The notes under the pieces were generated by a model that saw only the letters and a list, made by a program, of their open reading frames with translations, had not been told where the DNA came from and searched no databases. Below, one piece after another: positions 37,149 through 46,625 of a DNA stretch of 64,000 bases. The stretch's first letter is position 1. Each line of letters starts with the position of its first letter. The translations under genes were made by a program, and so were the position numbers. This stretch comes from Hyphomicrobiales bacterium (GTDB taxonomy: Bacteria > Pseudomonadota > Alphaproteobacteria > Rhizobiales > Rhizobiaceae). The stretch spans positions 1 through 64,000 of the forward strand of contig UBXV01000016.1 in the NCBI GenBank assembly GCA_900469625.1, in the 5' to 3' direction.

Positions 37149-39353
37149 TTAAAGGAAACTCTGTGGGTCGATGTCGAGCTGGACGCTGATCGATCCGCGC
37201 TCCTTCGGCCCTGCGGCAATCATCGCCTTGACGAAAGCCTGCATGTCGCTGTTGCGGCGGCCGTGAACCAGCAGACGGAAGCGGTGGCGGCCGCGGATCA
37301 GCGCCAGCGGCGCCTCGGCTGGCCCGAGAATAGAGATACCGTCGGTGCGCGGTGCAGCGCTTCGAAGCCCGCGTGCATGGGTCTCGGCATCCTGGCGGGT
37401 ATCGGCAGACACGATCAGCGACGCCAGCCGGCCGAATGGCGGCAGCAGCGCCTTCTCGCGCTCGGCGATCTCGCGGTCGTAGAAGGCGTCGGCGTCACCG
37501 GAAACGATCGCCTGCATCACCGGGTGCTGCGGCTGGTAGGTCTGCAAAAGCCCAAGGCTCTTCAGACCCGTTCGGCCGGCGCGTCCGGTCACCTGCGACA
37601 ACAGCTGGAAGGTCCGCTCGGCCGCACGCGGATCGCCATTGGCAAGACCGAGATCGGCATCGATGATGCCGACCAGCGTCATCAGCGGGAAATTGTGGCC
37701 CTTGGCGACGAGCTGCGTGCCGATGACGATGTCGGCCTCCCCGCGGGCAATCGCCTCCAGCTCCAGCCGCAGTCGCTTGACGCCCATCAGGTCGGACGAG
37801 AGCACGATGGTGCGCGCGTCTGGAAAATGGCGCTCCACTTCTTCGGCGATACGCTCGACGCCGGGACCGCAGGCAACGAGGTGATCGAAGGTGCCGCATT
37901 CCGGGCACGCTTCCGGCGTCTTTTCCGCATAGCCGCAATGGTGGCACTGGATCTGGCCGCGAAACCGATGCTCGACCAGCCAGCTTGAACAATCCGGGCA
38001 CTGGAAACGATGGCCGCAGACGCGGCAGAGCGTCAGCGGCGCGTAGCCGCGCCGATTGAGAAACAACAGCGCCTGTTCGCCACGTTCGACCGCCTTGCCG
38101 ATCTGGTTGATCAGCACGGGCGACAGGAAGCCGCCGCGCGCCGGGGGATGCTGGCGCATATCGACGACGCCGAGGCGCGGCAGCGCCGCGTCGCCAAAAC
38201 GTGTGGGCAGATGGATCGGCTTGTAGCGGCCGACCTCGCCGTTGACCCGGCTTTCCACCGACGGCGTCGCCGAAACCAGAACGACGGGAAAGCCGGTGAT
38301 GCGCCCGCGCACCACGGCCATGTCGCGGGCGTTGTAGAACACCCGGTCCTCCTGCTTGTAGGCAGGGTCATGCTCTTCGTCGACGATGATGAGGCCGAGT
38401 TCCTCGAAAGGGAGAAAAAGCGCCGAGCGCGCACCGGCGACCACGCGCACCGTGCCCGTCGTCACCTGTCGCCAGACCTTTTCGCGGGTTCTCGGCGCCA
38501 GATCCGAATGCCACTCTGCCGGCTTGGAGCCGAAGCGATCCTGGAAGCGTTCGAGGAAGCTTGCCGTCAGGGCAATTTCCGGCAGCAGGATCAGCACCTG
38601 TTTGCCCGCCCGGAGCGTTGCGGCGATCGCCTCGAAATAAACCTCGGTCTTGCCCGAGCCGGTAATGCCGTCGATCAGCGATACCGAAAAGCCTCCCTGT
38701 TCGACGGCGGCCAGCAGATCGGCGGCCGCATCCTTCTGCGGACCTTCGAGCCGGGGGGCGGCGTAGTCGGGATCGGGAGCCGCCACCACCGGCGGCGGTG
38801 CCATGAACACGGTCTCGAACACACCTTGCTGGGTCAGCCCGTCAATGACGCTCGAAGACGTGCCGGCCGCATGCGCAAGCCCCGAGCGCGTCCACGAGAA
38901 GCCGTCATTGGCAGCCGCGATAACGCGTTCGCGCGCCGTCGTCATGCGCTCCGGGCGCATGTCGGTCAGCCGCAGGGCCTCCACCATCGGCTCCGGATCG
39001 AAGGCGGCAGGTGCGCGCAATGCCATGCGCGCCACCAGCCCCGGCGGCGTGACCGTGTAGGTCGCCACCCAGTCGAGAAACGTGCGCATGTCGGGGGTCA
39101 GCGGCGGGCAGTCGAACACCTTTTCGATAGCCTTCAGCTTTTTCGGATCGACGCCGCCATCGTCGTCGCCATCCCAGACGACACCCGCGACCAGACGGGG
39201 GCCGAGCGGCACCTGCACGATCGAGCCGGGCTCGACCGCCATGCCGTCCGGCACCGCGTAGGAATAGGCCTTTGACGCCGGCATCGGCACCAGAACTGGC
39301 ACGACGCGACGGGCGGAAACTGGCCCGAATAAATCGGTTGAATCGCGAGTCAT
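37149..39353 (-). CDS. priA: Primosomal protein N' (replication restart helicase PriA)
   Basis: A 734-residue superfamily 2 DNA helicase that reloads the replisome at stalled forks. An N-terminal 3'-OH-binding domain (RVVPVLVPMPASKAYSYAVP) precedes Walker A GITGSGKTEVYFE, the DEEHD box, and an eight-Cys zinc-binding region starting CRVCGHRFQCPDCSS and ending CPECGTFDHL. The start at 39353 (MTRDSTDLFG) is preferred over 39452, where the added residues are not family-like. Confidence 0.92.
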   Translation of the reverse strand: MTRDSTDLFGPVSARRVVPVLVPMPASKAYSYAVPDGMAVEPGSIVQVPLGPRLVAGVVWDGDDDGGVDPKKLKAIEKVFDCPPLTPDMRTFLDWVATYTVTPPGLVARMALRAPAAFDPEPMVEALRLTDMRPERMTTARERVIAAANDGFSWTRSGLAHAAGTSSSVIDGLTQQGVFETVFMAPPPVVAAPDPDYAAPRLEGPQKDAAADLLAAVEQGGFSVSLIDGITGSGKTEVYFEAIAATLRAGKQVLILLPEIALTASFLERFQDRFGSKPAEWHSDLAPRTREKVWRQVTTGTVRVVAGARSALFLPFEELGLIIVDEEHDPAYKQEDRVFYNARDMAVVRGRITGFPVVLVSATPSVESRVNGEVGRYKPIHLPTRFGDAALPRLGVVDMRQHPPARGGFLSPVLINQIGKAVERGEQALLFLNRRGYAPLTLCRVCGHRFQCPDCSSWLVEHRFRGQIQCHHCGYAEKTPEACPECGTFDHLVACGPGVERIAEEVERHFPDARTIVLSSDLMGVKRLRLELEAIARGEADIVIGTQLVAKGHNFPLMTLVGIIDADLGLANGDPRAAERTFQLLSQVTGRAGRTGLKSLGLLQTYQPQHPVMQAIVSGDADAFYDREIAEREKALLPPFGRLASLIVSADTRQDAETHARGLRSAAPRTDGISILGPAEAPLALIRGRHRFRLLVHGRRNSDMQAFVKAMIAAGPKERGSISVQLDIDPQSFL

Positions 39354-39532
39354 TTTGCCGTGACCTTGCCACGTCTTTCGGTTAAAGAAAACTGCGCTGC
39401 GAACCGCAGCCTTGCCGGCGCAGGGTTTCTCACGGTTCCACCAGAGTTTCAACGCGCGCGATCTCTGCCACAGGAATTCCTCCCGGTAGATATGCGCCCG
39501 AACGGCAATCGTGCCCCAAGGGAGTGACCTCC

Positions 39533-40186
39533 ATGAAATTTTTCGTTGATACCGCCGACGTCAAGGAAATCCGCGAGCTGAACGATCTCGGCCTCCTCGA
39601 CGGCGTCACCACCAACCCTTCGCTGATTCTCAAGTCGGGCCGTGACATCACCGAAGTCACCAAGGAAATCTGCGGCATCGTCGAAGGCCCGGTTTCGGCC
39701 GAAGTGACCGCGACCGAATATGCCGAAATGATGAAGGAAGCGGCCGTTCTGTCGAAGATCGCCGACAACATCTGCATCAAGCTGCCTCTGACGCTCGACG
39801 GCCTCAAGGCCTGCAAGGCGCTGACCTCGGACGGTCACCAGACCAACGTGACGCTGTGCTTCTCGGCCAACCAGGCGCTGCTCGCCGCCAAGGCCGGCGC
39901 GACCTTCGTTTCGCCCTTCGTCGGCCGCCTCGACGACATCGCGTTCGACGGCATGGACCTGATCCGCGAAATCCGCCACATCTTCGACAACTACGGCTAC
40001 GAGACCGAAATCCTCGCGGCCTCGATCCGCACCGTGAACCACGTCAAGGAAGCTGCGCTCATCGGCGCTGACGTCGTCACCGCGCCGCCGGCGACGCTGA
40101 AGGCACTGGTCAAGCACCCGCTGACCGACAAGGGCCTCGAAACCTTCCTCGCCGACTGGGCGAAGACCGGCCAGAAGATCGCCTGA
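39533..40186 (+). CDS. fsa: Fructose-6-phosphate aldolase / transaldolase (MipB/TalC type)
   Basis: A 217-residue class I aldolase of the short transaldolase family. [20 protein letters not shown] starts the barrel, [15 protein letters not shown] follows, and the Schiff-base Lys is in ICIKLPLT. These enzymes either cleave fructose-6-phosphate or act as transaldolases; sequence alone does not decide, and related rhizobial genes are annotated tal. The ATG at 39533 follows AAGGGAG at 39518-39524. Confidence 0.88.
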   Translation: MKFFVDTADVKEIRELNDLGLLDGVTTNPSLILKSGRDITEVTKEICGIVEGPVSAEVTATEYAEMMKEAAVLSKIADNICIKLPLTLDGLKACKALTSDGHQTNVTLCFSANQALLAAKAGATFVSPFVGRLDDIAFDGMDLIREIRHIFDNYGYETEILAASIRTVNHVKEAALIGADVVTAPPATLKALVKHPLTDKGLETFLADWAKTGQKIA

Positions 40187-40208
40187 TTTTTCGGCGATAG
40201 ACATTCGA

Positions 40209-40238
40209 GGGCTCCGCAGCGATGCGGGGCCCTTTTTT
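40209..40238 (+). terminator. Intrinsic terminator after the aldolase gene
   Basis: GGGCTCCGCA (40209-40218) pairs with TGCGGGGCCC (40223-40232), with one T-G wobble, around GCGA, followed by TTTTTT at 40233-40238. Confidence 0.88.
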
Positions 40239-41373
40239 ATGGATCGTCGTCGTCCATCAGGCCGGTCAGCCGCATGCCGTCGATCCAGGTGGCGCTGTCC
40301 TTGCGGATGACCCGGCGGGCGCGAACGCCGCAGCGCTCGCGGATCGCCTCTGCCAGCCGCTCCGAATGGGTAACGATCCAGATTTGGCTGTCGCGCGCGG
40401 CACTGGCAATCATGTCGGCGAGCGCCGGCAGCATATCCGGGTGCAGACTGGTTTCCGGCTCGTTGAGGGCGATGAAGGGCGGGCGGCGATAAGACAACAG
40501 CGCGGCCGCGAGCGCCAGGAACCGCATCTGCCCGTCGGACAGTTCGCGCGTCGAAAACGGCCGCTGCGGGAAATCGGGAAAGACCAGCGAAAACTCGGCG
40601 AACTGGCCTGGATCGGGGACGTCGAGATGCGCCCCGCCAAAGGCATCGGCAATGGCACGGTCGAGATCGACCGTATCCTGCCGCGTGTGCCTGAGTGTCG
40701 CAAACACCGCAGCCATATTGGTTCCGTCCTCGTCGAGCATCGGGGCGGTGACGGCCAGGCACGGCAGCCGCAAGGGTGAATCGCGATCGGTGCGGAAGCC
40801 GTGGAAGAACCGCCACTGGTCGACGGCGCGGCGGAAGGTGCCGATCTCCGGATAGTGCCCGGCATCACCCAATAGCGCGATCGCCGTTTCCGATTGCAGC
40901 GCCTGCTCGGGATAGTCCTCCATCCGTCCACGCTCGCCACGCACGAAGATGCCGGGGCCGGAGCGCTTCATCATCGTCACCGGCCGCCGTCCGGTTTCGA
41001 CGCTCAGTTCCTCCTCTTTGACCTGCGGCTCGAAGGCAAAGCCCGCTGCGGCGACCGGCGGGCGCAGCCCGGCCTCGATCCGGTAGCGGAAGGTGATGGC
41101 CCGCTCCTCGTCCATCAGCTCGGTCTCGAGCCGGATGCGCGCCGGCTTGTCGGCCCGCCTGCGGCCGCTCCAGAGCGCAGAGGACATGCCGCCCTCCCGG
41201 GCGATCTCATAGGCAAGGCTGCCGCGCACGGCCGCCTGCACCAGTTGCAGCGCCCGGTAGAGATTGGACTTGCCGACCCCGTTCTCGCCGATGAACAGGT
41301 TGACCCCGGTCAGGTCCATCCTGATCGACTTCAGCGAACGGTAATTCTCGGCAAACATCGAGCGAAGCAGCAT
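40237..41373 (-). CDS. RecF/OLD-like AAA ATPase
   Basis: A 378-residue SMC/RecF-type ATPase. Walker A is IGENGVGKSNL near residue 28; the signature-like ELSDGQMRFLALAAALL and Walker B FIALNEPETSLHPD (with Asn where many have Asp) and a VTHSERLAEAI switch region follow. No TOPRIM nuclease domain or coiled-coil arm of length is present, unlike true OLD or RecN proteins. Function unknown; relatives lie in DNA repair or defence contexts, but this one is alone among housekeeping genes. Confidence 0.78.
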   Translation of the reverse strand: MLLRSMFAENYRSLKSIRMDLTGVNLFIGENGVGKSNLYRALQLVQAAVRGSLAYEIAREGGMSSALWSGRRRADKPARIRLETELMDEERAITFRYRIEAGLRPPVAAAGFAFEPQVKEEELSVETGRRPVTMMKRSGPGIFVRGERGRMEDYPEQALQSETAIALLGDAGHYPEIGTFRRAVDQWRFFHGFRTDRDSPLRLPCLAVTAPMLDEDGTNMAAVFATLRHTRQDTVDLDRAIADAFGGAHLDVPDPGQFAEFSLVFPDFPQRPFSTRELSDGQMRFLALAAALLSYRRPPFIALNEPETSLHPDMLPALADMIASAARDSQIWIVTHSERLAEAIRERCGVRARRVIRKDSATWIDGMRLTGLMDDDDP

Positions 41374-41412
41374 GGCACTGGCTTAGCCGATTCCCCTGGC
41401 AACATGAAGGGA

Positions 41413-42366
41413 TCAGGCGGTAGCGGTGACGCGCGCCACGGGCCGAAACGCCGCATCGGCGTCGCGTGCAAGGTCGAACACTGTGTGGCGCTCCAAAGCC
41501 TTCGTCACCTCTGCGGCGTCGCCATCGAGCGCCTCCGGCGCGATCAGGTTGCCGATGCGGAAATCGAAGAGGTCGCCCTTCTTGTTGAGCAGCTCGTGAA
41601 ACACCGTCATGTCGCGCAGCTCGGTCGACCACTTGGCAAACCAGTAGAACAGCCCGGAGTTGCGCGCGCTGATATGCACCGGCAGGATCGGCAGGCCGTA
41701 TTTGCGTGCAAACCCCACCGCCGACGTCTTCCACGGCCGCTCGTTGAGACGTCCGTCGGCCCAGTAGGCGATGCGGCCGGAGGGAAACAGCACTGTCGCC
41801 TTGCCTTCGCCGATCGCCCGATTGGTGACCTGCAGCGTTTCGCGGGCTTTCAGCTTGCTCTTGTGCTCCTCGCGCCATTCGACCGGAATGACCATCTCGA
41901 CGAAACGCGGATTGACGCGGATCGCGTCGCGGTTGGCAAAGAACATCATGTCGGGCCGCCGGTGCTTCAGAAGATCGAAAACGGCGATGCCGTCGGCGAT
42001 CCCGGTCGGGTGGTTGCTCACCAGCAGGAAGCCGCCCTTATCCGGGATGCGCTCGGCCCGGTCGACGCGCACGTCGAGCGACAGAAGGGAACTCAGGTGC
42101 TGAAAAGCCTGAAAACCCGGGACGTTGGCCACCGCATCGGCAAATTCCAGCGCCTTTCGATAATTCAGAAGCGTGTAGAGAAAGGGCCGGATGGCGGGCC
42201 ACATCGGGCTCTTGACGATCCGCTGGCCACGCTCGGCAATGAGCGTATCGACGATGTGCCCGGGCTGCCCTTGCGAGACCAGGGCGATCACTTCAGCAAA
42301 ATGCGCGATCCCGTTCACCGTCGCCCGTCCCGCCATGGCTTCATCCGATTCTTTCCGGCTGAACAT
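41413..42366 (-). CDS. Lysophospholipid acyltransferase (PlsC-like)
   Basis: A 317-residue putative membrane-associated acyltransferase. The active-site block LLVSNHPTGIADG contains the His of the acyltransferase motif, and the second block is VLFPSGRIAYW. It resembles the hemolysin-like PlsC group. It may acylate a lysophospholipid or lyso-ornithine lipid, but the partner N-acyltransferase gene is not nearby. 39 bp upstream of the ATPase gene on the same strand, so possibly co-transcribed with it. Confidence 0.78.
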   Translation of the reverse strand: MFSRKESDEAMAGRATVNGIAHFAEVIALVSQGQPGHIVDTLIAERGQRIVKSPMWPAIRPFLYTLLNYRKALEFADAVANVPGFQAFQHLSSLLSLDVRVDRAERIPDKGGFLLVSNHPTGIADGIAVFDLLKHRRPDMMFFANRDAIRVNPRFVEMVIPVEWREEHKSKLKARETLQVTNRAIGEGKATVLFPSGRIAYWADGRLNERPWKTSAVGFARKYGLPILPVHISARNSGLFYWFAKWSTELRDMTVFHELLNKKGDLFDFRIGNLIAPEALDGDAAEVTKALERHTVFDLARDADAAFRPVARVTATA

Positions 42367-42470
42367 GGCAATTCAATATGATCTAGGGATGACAGATTCC
42401 AAGGGTACGTTAGCAAAAACCTAAGAGGCGCAAGCGCATTGTCGATGACCTGTTATCGTGGAAAACGACA

Positions 42471-43406
42471 ATGAACGAGCTGCTCGTCATCGGCCATCCG
42501 GACCTACTTGCAGAGCGCCAGCGCTGGCTGCAAGGGCTCCTGCAGGAGCGCCGCCTGTCCGACAATACCGTCGAGGCCTATGAGCGCGACACGCGCCAGT
42601 TCTTGACGTTCCTCACCGGCCATCTCGCCGGCCCGCCCCGCCTTTCGGACATCAGCACATTGCGCCCAGCCGACCTTCGCGGCTTCCTTGCCCAGCGCCG
42701 CAAGGGCGGTGCCGGCGCCCGCACGCTCGGCCGCGGCCTGGCAGGCCTGCGCTCGTTCCTGCGCTATCTTGAGCGCAGCGGCCTTGCCAATGCCGCCGGA
42801 GCGGCGGCCGTGCGCTCGCCAAAGCAGCCGAAATCACTGCCCAAGCCACTGACCGACCGCGAGGCCCTCAACGTCGTCACGACGGATGCGCAGCTAGCCG
42901 AGGAGCCCTGGGTGGCAGCACGCAACGCCGCCGTGCTGACGCTGCTCTACGGCTGCGGCCTGCGCATATCAGAAGCGCTGGACCTGACCCCGGGCGACTT
43001 TGCCGGAACGCCAACGTCGCTGCGCATCAACGGCAAGGGCGGCAAGACCCGCATCGTGCCACTGATGGCCGTCGCACGCGACGCGGTCGCGACCTATCTC
43101 AGGCTTTGCCCCTATCATGCCGGCGCCGACCAGCCGATGTTCCGCGGCACCCGTGGAGCAAAACTTCAACCGGCGATCATCCAGCGCGAGATGCAGAAGC
43201 TGCGCGGCGCCCTTGGGCTTCCCGACACGGCCACGCCGCATGCGCTGCGCCATTCCTTCGCCACGCATCTGCTAGCCGGAGGCGGTGATCTCAGGACGAT
43301 CCAGGAGCTGCTCGGCCACGCCAGCCTGTCCACGACCCAGGTCTATACCGGCGTCGACCCGACGCGGCTTCTGGAGATCTACGACCGGGCGCATCCCCGG
43401 GCCTGA
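42471..43406 (+). CDS. xerC: Tyrosine recombinase XerC
   Basis: A 311-residue site-specific recombinase that resolves chromosome dimers at dif with XerD. It has a SAM-like core-binding N-domain (LSDNTVEAYERDTRQFL) and a catalytic domain with Arg in YGCGLRISEAL, Lys in NGKGGKTR, HALRHSFATHLL, the His of LGHASLS and the nucleophile Tyr in TQVYTGVD. Intact and of normal length. Its housekeeping neighbours argue against a mobile-element integrase. Confidence 0.9.
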   Translation: MNELLVIGHPDLLAERQRWLQGLLQERRLSDNTVEAYERDTRQFLTFLTGHLAGPPRLSDISTLRPADLRGFLAQRRKGGAGARTLGRGLAGLRSFLRYLERSGLANAAGAAAVRSPKQPKSLPKPLTDREALNVVTTDAQLAEEPWVAARNAAVLTLLYGCGLRISEALDLTPGDFAGTPTSLRINGKGGKTRIVPLMAVARDAVATYLRLCPYHAGADQPMFRGTRGAKLQPAIIQREMQKLRGALGLPDTATPHALRHSFATHLLAGGGDLRTIQELLGHASLSTTQVYTGVDPTRLLEIYDRAHPRA

Positions 43407-43536
43407 ATCTCGCCCGTGCCCGAATTTGGTCCGTGCCTGATTTTGGGCGGCCAAGCGCGTTAACCATACCCTTTAAGGAAGCCGTGACCGACGAGGCGTA
43501 GGGTCCGTTGATCTCGCATTTAATTAGGAAGTGATC

Positions 43537-44616
43537 ATGTACTCGATCGCCAAGCCCGTCCGTCAGCTCGCGGCCAGGGCCGCCGATATGGCCCTCTGGC
43601 TGATCGCGCTCATCCATCTGCTTCTGGCGGCAAGCCTGATCGCCGCTGTGCTGTCGGTCTCGGATGCCTCTGCAGCCACCGACATGATCTGCGGCGGCAA
43701 GAACCTGATTGCCGGCTTCGAGAAGACCGATCCGGAAAAGCTGGCGAGGCTGAAGGCGGAAGCGGACGCCGTCCCCAATGGCCGTGGCATTTTCTGGAAG
43801 ATCGAGAAGGACGGCATTGCGCCCTCCTGGCTGCTCGGCACCATGCATGTAACCGATCCGCGCGTGCTTGCCATGCCCAAGGGCGCTTCGGACGCTTTTG
43901 CCAAGGCGTCGACCGTCATCGTCGAATCCGATGAGATCATCGACGAGCAGAAGTCGGCCGCCGCCATCCTGATGCGGCCCGACCTGACGATGTTTGCCGA
44001 CAACAAGACCATCAACGACTTCCTCGGCGCCGACGATCGCGCCCGGCTCGAACAGGGCTTGAAGGCGCGCGGCATCCCGCTGACGCTGGTGGCCAAGATG
44101 AAGCCCTGGATGATCGCCAGCTTCGTGGCGCTGCCCGCCTGCGAGATGACGCGCAAGGCCGCCGGCGCGTCCTTCCTCGACAAGAAGCTCGCCGAAGATG
44201 CCGTGCGTGAGGGCAAGACGCTGAAAGGGCTGGAAACCCTTGTCGAGCAGCTGGCCGCGATGGATTCGCTGCCGACCGAAATGCACCTGCGCGCGCTTAT
44301 CGAGACGCTCGCGCTCGGCAAGACCATCGACGACGTGCTCGCCACCACAACCGACCTCTATCTTTCGGGCGACACTGGCATGATCATGCCGATGATGAAG
44401 GCCGTGTCCGAGGATGTGTCCAGCGAGGACGCCGGCTATGCCGACTTCGAGCAGCGCATCATCATCGACCGCAACAGGACGATGGCGACACGGGCCGAGC
44501 CGATCCTTGCCGGCGGCAACGCCTTCATGGCCGTCGGCGCGCTGCATCTTGCCGGCGACCAGGGCCTTGTCGAGCTTCTGAAGCGCCAGGGCTTCTCCCT
44601 CACCCGCGTCGATTGA
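43537..44616 (+). CDS. TraB/GumN family protein
   Basis: A 359-residue protein with one N-terminal hydrophobic segment (about residues 19-45), acting as membrane anchor or signal peptide. The family motifs are present: WLLGTMHVTD near residue 95 and GALHLAGDQGLVELLKRQG at the C-terminus. TraB-like proteins are thought to be metal-dependent peptidase-like enzymes of the periplasm, but the role is not established. The ATG at 43537 follows AGGAA; GTG at 43531 is an alternative. Confidence 0.8.
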   Translation: MYSIAKPVRQLAARAADMALWLIALIHLLLAASLIAAVLSVSDASAATDMICGGKNLIAGFEKTDPEKLARLKAEADAVPNGRGIFWKIEKDGIAPSWLLGTMHVTDPRVLAMPKGASDAFAKASTVIVESDEIIDEQKSAAAILMRPDLTMFADNKTINDFLGADDRARLEQGLKARGIPLTLVAKMKPWMIASFVALPACEMTRKAAGASFLDKKLAEDAVREGKTLKGLETLVEQLAAMDSLPTEMHLRALIETLALGKTIDDVLATTTDLYLSGDTGMIMPMMKAVSEDVSSEDAGYADFEQRIIIDRNRTMATRAEPILAGGNAFMAVGALHLAGDQGLVELLKRQGFSLTRVD

Positions 44617-44662
44617 CGATCGCTCGCCGGCAATCGGCGACGGCGAAGGACATTTGCCGCGC

Positions 44663-45901
44663 TCAGGCGCTTGCGCCGGCGCAGCGATCCGGATCGGTTT
44701 CGGCTTCCGGGGTATGGGCGGCCACGATCCTCGACAGGCGACGATAGCCGCAAAGCGCGGCGACAAGGATAAGGACGCCGGCTGCGACGGCAATGGCAAA
44801 GCCGGTTTGCACACCGAAGCGCGCGACCACGACACCGGCAGCAGCCGCACCTGCTGCAGCCCCGATGCCCAAGCCCGTCGTCAGCCAGGTCAACCCCTCG
44901 GTCAACTTCGCCGGCGGCACCACGATCTCGCCCATGCTGAGCGCAACGATCATCGTCGGCGCGAAAAACACACCCGACAGAAACATCATCGCGGCAAGGC
45001 TGGTGATGCCGTCGACCAGCAACAGCGGCAGGGTGCTGGCAGCTGTCATTGCCGCTCCGATCAGGAACAGTTTCGGCAGTGGCAGACCGATCCTGACGGC
45101 ACCAAACGTCAGGCCGGCGATGCAGGACCCGAGCGCATAAAGGGAAAGAACGACGCTCGCGGCCGCGGGCTGGCCCTCTGCCTGGGCAAAGGCGACGCTG
45201 ACGACATCGATCGTGCCGACGATCACGCCCATGCCGGCAAGCGCCAGGATCAGGACATGCAAAGCGGGGTAGCGAAGCGCCGAGCCCGTGATGATGGTTT
45301 CGGGCGGCCGCACCGGCGGCTCGGTACCCTTCTGCAGCACGAAGGCGGTCACGCCAATGGCCAGAAAAACGGCGGCGGCGAGCGGCCCTGCCTCTGGGAA
45401 CAACCCGACGCTGAGGCCCACCGCAATGGGCGGGCCGACGATGAAGCAGACTTCATCGAAGACCGATTCCAGGGAGAATGCCGTCTTCAACTCGGGACGG
45501 CCGCGATAGATTTCACTCCATCGCGCCCTGGTCATGGCCGACATGCTCGGCGCGGAGCCCGCAATGAGCGCGAAGACGAACAAAGTCCAGTCCGGCGCGC
45601 GCCAGTGGGTCGCAATCAGCAGACCCGCAGTGCCGGCGATGCTGAGCGCGGCAGCAATCGGCAGGACGCGGCTCTGGCCGAAACGATCGACGAGCCGCGA
45701 GACCTGCGGCGCCACCAGCGCCAGGGCCAGCGTGAAGGCTGCGGCGACCCCACCGGCAAGACCATAGGAGCCGCGCGCCTGCGCCAGCATGGTGATGATG
45801 CCGATCGCCATCATCGACAGCGGCAGGCGCGAAACCAGGCCCGCCAGCGTGAAGCCAATCGTGCCGGGGACGGCGAAGATCTGTCCGTAAGGATTTGTCA
45901 T
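44663..45901 (-). CDS. MFS transporter under TetR control
   Basis: A 412-residue major facilitator protein with about 12 helices, probably an exporter. The ATG at 45901 follows TGGAG on the minus strand; a longer frame to 45970 would run through the operator palindromes and is rejected. Segments such as QVSRLVDRFGQSRVLPIAAA after helix 2 are MFS motif A-like. It is divergent from tetR over three palindromes, the classical arrangement of an inducible efflux pump. Substrate unknown. Confidence 0.82.
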   Translation of the reverse strand: MTNPYGQIFAVPGTIGFTLAGLVSRLPLSMMAIGIITMLAQARGSYGLAGGVAAAFTLALALVAPQVSRLVDRFGQSRVLPIAAALSIAGTAGLLIATHWRAPDWTLFVFALIAGSAPSMSAMTRARWSEIYRGRPELKTAFSLESVFDEVCFIVGPPIAVGLSVGLFPEAGPLAAAVFLAIGVTAFVLQKGTEPPVRPPETIITGSALRYPALHVLILALAGMGVIVGTIDVVSVAFAQAEGQPAAASVVLSLYALGSCIAGLTFGAVRIGLPLPKLFLIGAAMTAASTLPLLLVDGITSLAAMMFLSGVFFAPTMIVALSMGEIVVPPAKLTEGLTWLTTGLGIGAAAGAAAAGVVVARFGVQTGFAIAVAAGVLILVAALCGYRRLSRIVAAHTPEAETDPDRCAGASA

Positions 45902-45936
45902 GAAAACTCCAGCGACGCGCCGTGTAGCGCCCGCAT

Positions 45937-46008
45937 TGACATACGCGATGTATGTGAGAGATACTGACATACGCCTTGCATGTCAATTGACATACGAGAC
46001 GTATGTCA
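45937..46008. promoter_or_regulatory. Three tandem 21-bp palindromes: TetR operators
   Basis: Copies lie at 45937-45957, 45965-45985 and 45988-46008, each fitting TGACATACG-NNN-YGYATGTCA with at most two deviations. Copy 3 is the best palindrome. Candidate promoters overlap them: for tetR, TTGACA at 45936-45941 with GATACT at 45960-45965; for the MFS gene on the minus strand, TTGACA then 17 bp then TATCTC. Binding would therefore shut off both genes. Confidence 0.75.
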
Positions 46009-46022
46009 ACTTGGAGGCACCG

Positions 46023-46619
46023 ATGGCACGGCGTGCGCGCAGCGAAATGATCGAAGAGACGCGAGGCAAGCTTGTAACAGCGGCGCGCGATGCCTTTGGT
46101 CGACTGGGCTATGCCGACACGTCAATGGATGACCTGACCGCCGCCGCGGACCTGACCCGCGGTGCGCTCTACCATCACTTCGGCGACAAGAAGGGTCTGC
46201 TGCGGGCGGTGGTCACGGCCATGGATGCCGAGATGGACGAAAGGCTCAACGCCGTATCCGCGACGCCGGACCTTTGGGCGGGTTTCGTCGGCCGATGCCG
46301 GCTCTATCTCGAAACGGCACTCGAGCCTGACATTCAGAGGATCGTTCTCAAGGACGCGCCGACGTTCCTCGGACCGGACTATCTGCAGGCAAGCAGGCGG
46401 GCGTGCCACACATCACTGACCGAAAGGCTATCAACGATGATGGCAACCGGCGTGATCCGCAGGGGCGACGCCGAGACGCTGGCGCACATGATCAACGGTG
46501 CGCTTGTCGATGCCGCCCTGTGGATCGCCGGGGCCGCCGATCCCGCCCCGCGGCTGGCGAGCGCCATTGCCAATCTCGACCTGTTGCTTTCGGGTCTGAA
46601 GGCACCGGGCCGAAGCTGA
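46023..46619 (+). CDS. TetR-family transcriptional repressor
   Basis: A 198-residue TetR regulator. The N-terminal HTH (LVTAARDAFGRLGYADTSMD, then LTRGALYHHFGDKKGLLRAVV) is followed by a helical ligand-binding domain ending in an ISSGL-like tail (LDLLLSGLKAPGRS). The ATG at 46023 follows GGAGG at 46013-46017. It lies next to, and divergent from, the MFS gene, with three operator palindromes between them. Confidence 0.88.
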   Translation: MARRARSEMIEETRGKLVTAARDAFGRLGYADTSMDDLTAAADLTRGALYHHFGDKKGLLRAVVTAMDAEMDERLNAVSATPDLWAGFVGRCRLYLETALEPDIQRIVLKDAPTFLGPDYLQASRRACHTSLTERLSTMMATGVIRRGDAETLAHMINGALVDAALWIAGAADPAPRLASAIANLDLLLSGLKAPGRS

Positions 46620-46625
46620 CGCCGC

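Noticed and set aside
40237-42366. ATPase plus acyltransferase as an anti-phage defence system
   Set aside because: No effector domain (nuclease, TIR, HEPN, toxin) and no other defence genes nearby; kept only as a low-interest finding.
42471-43406. Tyrosine recombinase as a mobile-element integrase
   Set aside because: Length, motifs and housekeeping neighbours fit XerC; no attachment-site repeats, tRNA or phage genes flank it.
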